Below, piece after piece: positions 58,994 through 64,000 of a stretch of 64,000 bases of DNA. Position 1 is the first letter of the stretch. The number at the start of each line of letters is the position of its first letter. The notes under the pieces were generated by a model. It saw only the letters and a program-made list of their open reading frames with translations. It searched no databases and was not told where the DNA came from. This stretch comes from Massilia endophytica (GTDB lineage: Bacteria > Pseudomonadota > Gammaproteobacteria > Burkholderiales > Burkholderiaceae_D). The translations under genes were made by a program, and so were the position numbers. The DNA lies in NCBI RefSeq assembly GCF_021165955.1, contig NZ_CP088952.1, forward strand, positions 2,604,001-2,668,000, read 5' to 3'.

Positions 58994-60222
58994 TGCGCAG
59001 ATACCTGGGCAGCGCCCTGGCGGCCGCAGCCTGTGTCGCGGCGAGCCTTGTCATGGCAGGCGGCGGAACAGAATGGAGCGCGGCGGAACGCGCCGTTCTG
59101 GCAACGCTGCGTTTGAACCAGCTGCCGCCGGCGCCTGCCGATCCCTCCAACCGCGTGGCCACGCTGCCCGCCGCAGCCACCCTCGGCAAGCGCCTTTTCT
59201 TCGACCGCCGTTTGAGCAGCAACGGCGCCGTATCCTGCGCCAGCTGCCACGATCCGCAGCTGCAGTTCCAGGATGGGAAAGCCGTGGCGCAGGGCGTAGG
59301 AACCGGCATCCGCCGCACCATGCCCATTGGCTCGGCAGGCCACACGCCCTTCCTCTTCTGGGACGGCCGCAAGGACAGCCTGTGGGCGCAGGCCGTGGGC
59401 CCGCTGGAAGACGCCGCCGAACATGGCGGCAACCGCCTGGCCTTCGCTCACCTGATGCGCGCTCACTACCGCCAGGACTACGAATCCGTATTCGGCAAGC
59501 TTCCGGACCTGGAAGGCCTGCCCGCCGATGCTGGTCCCCTGGGCACAGCTGCGCAGCAGGAAGCCTGGCAGGCGCTCGCGCCGGAGCGGCGCAGCGAGGT
59601 GTCGCGGGTGCTGGCCAATATCGGCAAGGCGATCGCCGCCTACGAACGCACCCTGCACCACGGTGAAACGCGCCTGGACCGTTATATCGGCGCGGTGCTG
59701 GACGGCGACCCGGCCGCAGGAGATATCCTGAGCGCGGCCGAAATACAGGGCTTGCGCATCTTCATCGGCAAGGGCCGCTGCGTCACCTGCCACAATGGCC
59801 CGCTGCTCTCCGACCAGCAGTTCCACAACACCGGCATCGCGCCGCACGGCCCGGCGGAACAGGCGCTGGGACGGCGCAGCGGCGCCGCCAAGGTGCTGCG
59901 GGATGAATTCAACTGCCTGGGCCCCTATAGCGATGCCCGCCCCGAGCAATGCGGCGAGCTCCAGTTCCTGGCGGCGGACGGCCCCACGCTGGAAGGCGCG
60001 TTCAAGGCGCCGAGCCTGCGCGGCGTGGCACTGCGCCCTCCTTACATGCATGCCGGCCAGCTGGCCGGGCTGGATGCGGTGATCGCGCACTACCGCGCCG
60101 CCCCGCCGGCGCGTTACGGCCGCAGTGAGCTCAGGCCCGTCGCCCTCAGCGGCGAAGAGGCGCAGTACCTGCGGGCCTTCCTTCTCTCGCTGGACGGCGC
60201 CATCGTCGAGCGCGAGCGCTAG
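58993..60222 (+). CDS. Di-haem cytochrome c peroxidase / MauG-family protein
   Basis: 409 residues with a signal peptide (to about 22) and two c-type haem sites: Cys82-Cys85-His86 (SCASCHDP) and Cys263-Cys266-His267 (RCVTCHNG). The family segments KRLFFDRRLSSNGAVSC, GHTPFLFWDGRKDSLWAQA and APSLRGVALRPPYMHAGQL are present. It is a periplasmic peroxidase or MauG-like oxidase; which one cannot be read from the motifs. Coupled to the FixH-like gene, suggesting a joint redox or copper-related task. Ends 4 bp inside the convergent GlxA regulator gene. Confidence 0.9.
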   Translation: MRRYLGSALAAAACVAASLVMAGGGTEWSAAERAVLATLRLNQLPPAPADPSNRVATLPAAATLGKRLFFDRRLSSNGAVSCASCHDPQLQFQDGKAVAQGVGTGIRRTMPIGSAGHTPFLFWDGRKDSLWAQAVGPLEDAAEHGGNRLAFAHLMRAHYRQDYESVFGKLPDLEGLPADAGPLGTAAQQEAWQALAPERRSEVSRVLANIGKAIAAYERTLHHGETRLDRYIGAVLDGDPAAGDILSAAEIQGLRIFIGKGRCVTCHNGPLLSDQQFHNTGIAPHGPAEQALGRRSGAAKVLRDEFNCLGPYSDARPEQCGELQFLAADGPTLEGAFKAPSLRGVALRPPYMHAGQLAGLDAVIAHYRAAPPARYGRSELRPVALSGEEAQYLRAFLLSLDGAIVERER

Positions 60223-61220
60223 GCGGGCGGGGGGACGGAGCGGCCGGTGCTGCGGAAGCGCGCACGGAATTCGTTGGGAGCCACGTCGATATGGCGTTTG
60301 AAGGCCAGCCGCATGGTATCGGGCGAGCTGAAACCGCAGCGTTCGGCCACCCGCGCCAGCGGCAGGTTGCCGTCCGTGAGCAGGCGGCGCGCGGCGTCCA
60401 CCCTCAGGCGTTCCACATATTTGGCGGGCGCCATGTTCATTTTCTCCACGAAGCGCCGCGCGAAATTGCGGGGGCTCATGGCCATGCGCTCGGCCAGTCT
60501 TTCGACCGACAGGTCCGCTTCCAGGTTATCGGCCATCCATTGCGTCAGTTCGGCGAAGCGGTGCGCGTCGCTGGCACTGGCCTGTGACGCAAGCTGGGCG
60601 CTGAACTGCGCCTGCCCGCCCGGCCGCTTGAGGAAGACGACGAGTCCGCGCGCCACCTGCATGGCCAGTGCGCGTCCCTGGTCGCCTTCCAGCAGCGAGA
60701 GCGCATAGTCGATTCCGGCCGAGATGCCGGCCGAACTGTGGCAAGGGCCCGCGTCGACGAACAGGGCATTCCGCTCCAGTTCCACGTCCGGGAACTGGCT
60801 CGCAAATTCGTCGAAATGCGCCCAGTGGGTGGTGGCGCGGCCGTGATCCAGCAGGCCCGTGGCGGCCAGGGGGAAGGCACCGGTGCAGATCGATCCGATG
60901 CGGCCGGAGCGTTCGCAGAGCGCACGCAGGGCATCAATCAGCGGCCCGCCGCCTGATGCCTGGCGCGCGCCGGGGCCGCCCGCCACCAGCAGCGTGTCCG
61001 CCGTCAGCGCGGGATCGTGCAGCGAGTGGGTGGCGAGAAGGGATACGCCGGAGGTGGTGGCAAGCGGGCCCGCCTCGGGCGCCGCGAGCACCAGTTCGTA
61101 GGGTTCGGGCTGGCCCGCGTTGCGGGACAGGACATTCGCCATGGCGAACACGTCCAGCGGCCCCGAGATGTCCAGCATCTGGGCGGGAGGAAAAGCGACG
61201 ATGACAACGCGGTGCGGCAT
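60219..61220 (-). CDS. GlxA-type AraC-family transcriptional regulator
   Basis: 333 residues from the ATG at 61220; the frame is open to 61265 but the shorter start fits the family N-terminus (HRVVIVAFPPAQMLDISGPL). Residues 1-190 form a DJ-1/PfpI-like domain (IGSICTGAFPLAATGLLDHG, with Cys in the nucleophile-elbow position). The C-terminal 100 residues hold two AraC HTH motifs (SVERLAERMAMSPRNFARRF and PLARVAERCGFSSPDTMRLA). Target and effector are unknown. It lies beside the sugar-related genes 61285-64000. Confidence 0.9.
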   Translation of the reverse strand: MPHRVVIVAFPPAQMLDISGPLDVFAMANVLSRNAGQPEPYELVLAAPEAGPLATTSGVSLLATHSLHDPALTADTLLVAGGPGARQASGGGPLIDALRALCERSGRIGSICTGAFPLAATGLLDHGRATTHWAHFDEFASQFPDVELERNALFVDAGPCHSSAGISAGIDYALSLLEGDQGRALAMQVARGLVVFLKRPGGQAQFSAQLASQASASDAHRFAELTQWMADNLEADLSVERLAERMAMSPRNFARRFVEKMNMAPAKYVERLRVDAARRLLTDGNLPLARVAERCGFSSPDTMRLAFKRHIDVAPNEFRARFRSTGRSVPPPA

Positions 61221-61284
61221 GTTCTCTACGATGGCGGCCGGGAAGCTGCCATTGTAGCGAAGCACGCCCCAGGCAGGAAGAAGC

Positions 61285-62097
61285 TCAGGTCCAGCCAGCG
61301 TCCACCACGAATTCCTGGGCCGTGATCATGCGGCTCTCGGTGGAGGCGAGGAAAAGCGCCATGCTGGCGATATCCGAGCCGAGAATGCGGCCGGGCAGGC
61401 ACTGGTTGCGGTCCATCTCGGCTTCGCCTTCCGCGTCCACCCACTGCGCGAGCTGCTTGGGCGTCATCACCCAGCCGGGCGTCAGCGTGTTGACGCGCAC
61501 ATTGTGCTTGCCGTATTCGCGGGCCAGGCTGCGCGTCAGGCCGTTGACGGCCGACTTGCAGGCGGCGTAGACAGGATAGCCCGCCACCTTGTTCTTCCAG
61601 CCCGTGGAACCGAGGTTGACGATGGAGCCGCCGCCACGGCGCAGCATGCCGGGCATGACCGCCTGGGCGGCGAAGAAGGCCGTTTTCAGGTTGATGGTCA
61701 TGAGCGCATCGAAGCCGTCGCTCTCCACATCGAGGAAGGCGTGGCGGGCATCGTTGGCGGTGTTGTTGATGAGGATATCGATGTCGCCGAAGTGGTCCGC
61801 AGCGGCCTGCACGGCGCCGCGCAGGGCCTTGATGTCGGCCAGGTCGGCCTCGACGAAGAAGGCCTGTTTGCCAGTGCCTTCCAGGGCGGCGAGCAGCGAG
61901 CGGGATGCCGCGGCGTCGCGGTCGGCGAATGCGACGTGGGCGCCCTGCTTCACAAAGGCGCTGACGATGTCCGCCCCGATGCCCGAGCCGCCGCCCGTGA
62001 CGAATACACGCTTGCTGCGCAGGCTGGGATATTGCGCGGAACCCGCCAGTTCGGCCGCCTCGGCGCCGGACATGAGCTGCTGGCTGTGTTCACCCAT
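61285..62097 (-). CDS. SDR family oxidoreductase
   Basis: 270 residues with AGGAG seven bases before the ATG. Rossmann motif TGGGSGIG (about 34-41), NNTANDA, catalytic Ser (NLGSTGW) and YxxxK (YPVYAACKSAVNGL, Tyr with Lys four residues on), so a complete classical SDR. The C-terminal GSDIASMALFLASTESRMIT is typical. In the context of DUF4861 and DUF2264 genes it probably oxidises a sugar or sugar acid. Its N-terminal segment YPSLRSKRVFVTGGGSGIG nearly matches the SDR at 1-238. Confidence 0.9.
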   Translation of the reverse strand: MGEHSQQLMSGAEAAELAGSAQYPSLRSKRVFVTGGGSGIGADIVSAFVKQGAHVAFADRDAAASRSLLAALEGTGKQAFFVEADLADIKALRGAVQAAADHFGDIDILINNTANDARHAFLDVESDGFDALMTINLKTAFFAAQAVMPGMLRRGGGSIVNLGSTGWKNKVAGYPVYAACKSAVNGLTRSLAREYGKHNVRVNTLTPGWVMTPKQLAQWVDAEGEAEMDRNQCLPGRILGSDIASMALFLASTESRMITAQEFVVDAGWT

Positions 62098-62115
62098 CTT
62101 GTGTTCTCCTTTTTC

Positions 62116-63312
62116 TTATTCGATCGCCACGCGCACCGGGGATGCAATGCGCGCCTGCTCCGCTTTTATGTAGGCCTGCCATGCCGCCGCGTCCGGGAAC
62201 TCGCCGGACCAGCTGGCGGCCGCGCCAAGGTAGTAGCGCAGCGGCCGGCCGGATACTGCCTTCGCCAGCACCAGTTCATTGTCCGCGTCGGCCGCATAGC
62301 CCTGGGCGCCGGGCAGGATGATGGCGACGCCGAAGTCGCCCGCGCTGCGCTGGCGCACCCACTGCGCCAGCACCTCCGGCATGCGGTAGGCGGTGACGGT
62401 GGGCGTCTGCTCGGGGTAGGCAGGCTTTTTGTTCAGGCCGAGCGCCACGGTCAGCGGCTGCCCGCCCGGGAAGGCGAAGGTGCTCTCCACGGTATCGAAA
62501 TAGCGGCCCGCGTCCACTGTGAAGCGTTTGACCTCGCTGACAGGTACGCCGCCCGCATCCCACGTGTCGTAGGTGAGTTCGAAGACAGCGCGGATGGGGC
62601 CATTGGCGATGACGCGCCATCCCGAGTAGTTACGGCTCGTGAAAAGCTGGCTGCCGTTCCAGATGCCCGTGCCGCCTGCGCCGCGCGTGCGGCCCACGCC
62701 GTACATGTCCAGGCCTTCACCCTCATCCTTGTGGTAATGGTCGTGGCCCTTGTTGTACCAGCGGTCGATAATGGGATAGCTGGGGCGCTTGAACCAGATA
62801 TCCACGCCGCTCGTCACCAGCACTTCCTTGCCGCTGCCCGGCGGCGCTGGAGCAGCGAGCGCCTGGCCGTAGGTGCGGTGGGCGATCTTGTCGTTCTCCC
62901 AGGCGAAATCGTCCAGGCGCTCAGGCACGTAGCGCGCTGCCACTTTCGTGGGAAACGGCGGCGAGACCGTGCCTGTTTTTTCGACCGTGAAGCGGGCGGA
63001 CTGTTCGCCTGACGCAAAGTCGTGCTGGAAAATCAGCTCGCCATAGGCAATGCCCTCGCCCTTCGGGTCCTTCGCCTGCGGCGCCACGTTCGTGACCTGG
63101 TAAGGCAGGCTGCGGCCGTTCGCATCGCGCACGGCGATCTGCTGCAGCAGCGCGCCCGGCAGGCGGCGGTTCACTTCGGCCCAGGGCACGGTGATCGTTT
63201 CGGCGGGCCGCGCAGCCTTCAGCTCGTGCTGCACCGTGATGACCATGCGCTCCGCCGCCGCGGCATTCAGCGCGGCGATGCCCAGGCAGGCGGCAAGAAG
63301 GCGAAGCTTCAT
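62116..63312 (-). CDS. DUF4861 domain-containing exported protein
   Basis: 398 residues with signal peptide (to about 20, NAAAA/ER). The large beta-rich DUF4861 domain contains LPYQVTNVAPQAKDPKGEGI, IDRWYNKGHDHYHKDEGEGL with DMYGVGRTRGAGGTG, and FELTYDTWDAGGVPVSEVKR. Such proteins are found in pectin and other uronate-polysaccharide loci and may be lyases or hydrolases, but no activity is firmly established. The start overlaps the stop of the DUF2264 gene by one base (TGATG). Periplasmic. Confidence 0.85.
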   Translation of the reverse strand: MKLRLLAACLGIAALNAAAAERMVITVQHELKAARPAETITVPWAEVNRRLPGALLQQIAVRDANGRSLPYQVTNVAPQAKDPKGEGIAYGELIFQHDFASGEQSARFTVEKTGTVSPPFPTKVAARYVPERLDDFAWENDKIAHRTYGQALAAPAPPGSGKEVLVTSGVDIWFKRPSYPIIDRWYNKGHDHYHKDEGEGLDMYGVGRTRGAGGTGIWNGSQLFTSRNYSGWRVIANGPIRAVFELTYDTWDAGGVPVSEVKRFTVDAGRYFDTVESTFAFPGGQPLTVALGLNKKPAYPEQTPTVTAYRMPEVLAQWVRQRSAGDFGVAIILPGAQGYAADADNELVLAKAVSGRPLRYYLGAAASWSGEFPDAAAWQAYIKAEQARIASPVRVAIE

Positions 63313-64000
63313 CAGTAGTTCACCGGATAGTCTTTGGGGAACTTGCGGCTGGAGAAAGCCTTCTTCTGCGTCCAGTCCTGTGCAGGCGCGGTCCAGTAGG
63401 AGTCGCTGGCGGGCAGGCCAAGCGCCAGCAGGCCGGCCGCGCCGATGTACATGCTGCCGTTGTTGGAGTACCAGTCGCCCAGTTCCGGCTGGTGGCCGCG
63501 GAAGCCGATCGTGAGGAAGCCGTCCTTCGTGAAGTTGCCTGGCTCGTCCCAGATGGCGCGGTGGGCCGCGTGCAGGGCCGCCCTCACCTGCCCTTCAGGC
63601 AGCGAGGCAGGAAGCTGCTTGCGCCATGCCAGCTGGGCGAGCGGCTGGAACACCGCCGTTCGGTAGGTGAGCGAGCGCCCGATGGGCGGATAGGTGCCTT
63701 CGGGGCCGATGAAGCGCTCCAGGTGTTCGCAGTAGCGCTGCGCGCGCTTGGTGGCCTGGGCCAGCAGCTCCTCCGGCTTGGCGTTCCAGAAAGGGCCTTT
63801 GCGCGCGGCCAGCACTTCCAGGATTTCCACCAGCATGGGGTGCATCACGTAGGAGCAGTAATAGTCGAAGTGGAAGGCGTCGCCGTCCTTGATCCAGCCG
63901 TCGCCCACATACCATTCGTTGATCTTGCGGATGGCGCCGTTCATGCGCATGGGGTCCGACTCCTCGCCGATGGAGAGCAGCCAGGCTTCGTTCATGGCCG
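63312..64000 (-). CDS. DUF2264 domain-containing protein, 5' end outside window
   Basis: At least 229 C-terminal residues; the gene enters from the right edge. The (alpha/alpha)-barrel-like DUF2264 signature is visible: INEWYVGDGWIKDGDAFHFD, YYCSYVMHPMLVEILEVLA, GRSLTYRTAVFQPLAQLAWR and FRGHQPELGDWYSNNGSMY. Family members lie in plant-polysaccharide utilisation clusters next to lyases and GH88/GH105 enzymes. Function unproven. Coupled by one base to the DUF4861 gene. Confidence 0.85.
   Translation of the reverse strand, partial: AMNEAWLLSIGEESDPMRMNGAIRKINEWYVGDGWIKDGDAFHFDYYCSYVMHPMLVEILEVLAARKGPFWNAKPEELLAQATKRAQRYCEHLERFIGPEGTYPPIGRSLTYRTAVFQPLAQLAWRKQLPASLPEGQVRAALHAAHRAIWDEPGNFTKDGFLTIGFRGHQPELGDWYSNNGSMYIGAAGLLALGLPASDSYWTAPAQDWTQKKAFSSRKFPKDYPVNY

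Overview
The window is high-GC, densely coded Gram-negative DNA. It carries TonB-dependent uptake, porins, Bug/TctC receptors, PEP-CTERM proteins, many LysR regulators and small Oxalobacteraceae-type hypothetical genes. This best fits a soil or plant-associated betaproteobacterium of the family Oxalobacteraceae (Massilia/Duganella type). The placement is an inference from gene content, not from a marker gene. I saw no rRNA, tRNA, CRISPR array, insertion sequence or prophage.

Left end (1-10831, all minus strand): an arabinan/L-arabinose utilisation operon. Order of transcription is TonB-dependent receptor, a strong hairpin, GPH-type sugar symporter, GH43 arabinosidase without signal peptide, aldose 1-epimerase, a REP-like hairpin, L-arabonate dehydratase, an AraD1/FAH-fold enzyme, 2-oxoglutarate-semialdehyde-type dehydrogenase and an SDR cut by the window edge. 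Oligosaccharides appear to be imported intact, cut in the cytoplasm and oxidised without phosphorylation.

11136-18213: a TPR protein and an L,D-transpeptidase that share a C-terminal NTF2-like domain, AMP nucleosidase, a GAF/PAS histidine kinase and a YbaK-type deacylase. 18346-24483: a choice-of-anchor-A surface protein, a small regulator cluster with two paralogous DUF5985 membrane proteins, a DUF2971 protein, a PP2C-like phosphatase, a ThuA protein and an intact subclass B3 metallo-beta-lactamase.

24557-32191: a copper module (Cys-rich four-helix copper-storage protein, two small Cys/His-rich exported proteins, TolC-type lipoprotein, multicopper oxidase) driven by a textbook CueR-type promoter with a 19-bp spacer and an apparently leaderless first gene. 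Upstream lies a paoABC molybdenum aldehyde oxidoreductase operon. 32275-42332: assorted regulators, transporters, esterase, SIMPL, NIPSNAP, VOC and a PEP-CTERM protein.

42473-50747: an FbpABC-like ABC importer, an orphan TctC/Bug receptor and a porin, divergent from a TctDE two-component system across a long bipartite inverted repeat. 50734-58366: a signalling block (REC-PAS, HDOD, PAS kinase, REC with degenerate HD-GYP, second paralogous PAS kinase) interrupted by a small accessory patch. The patch holds an orphan Phd antitoxin, a secreted protein that looks frameshifted and a 105-aa unknown. 58571-60222: FixH-like lipoprotein plus di-haem peroxidase. 60219-64000: GlxA-type AraC regulator, SDR, DUF4861 and DUF2264 proteins, which look like the end of another plant-polysaccharide (pectin-type) locus.
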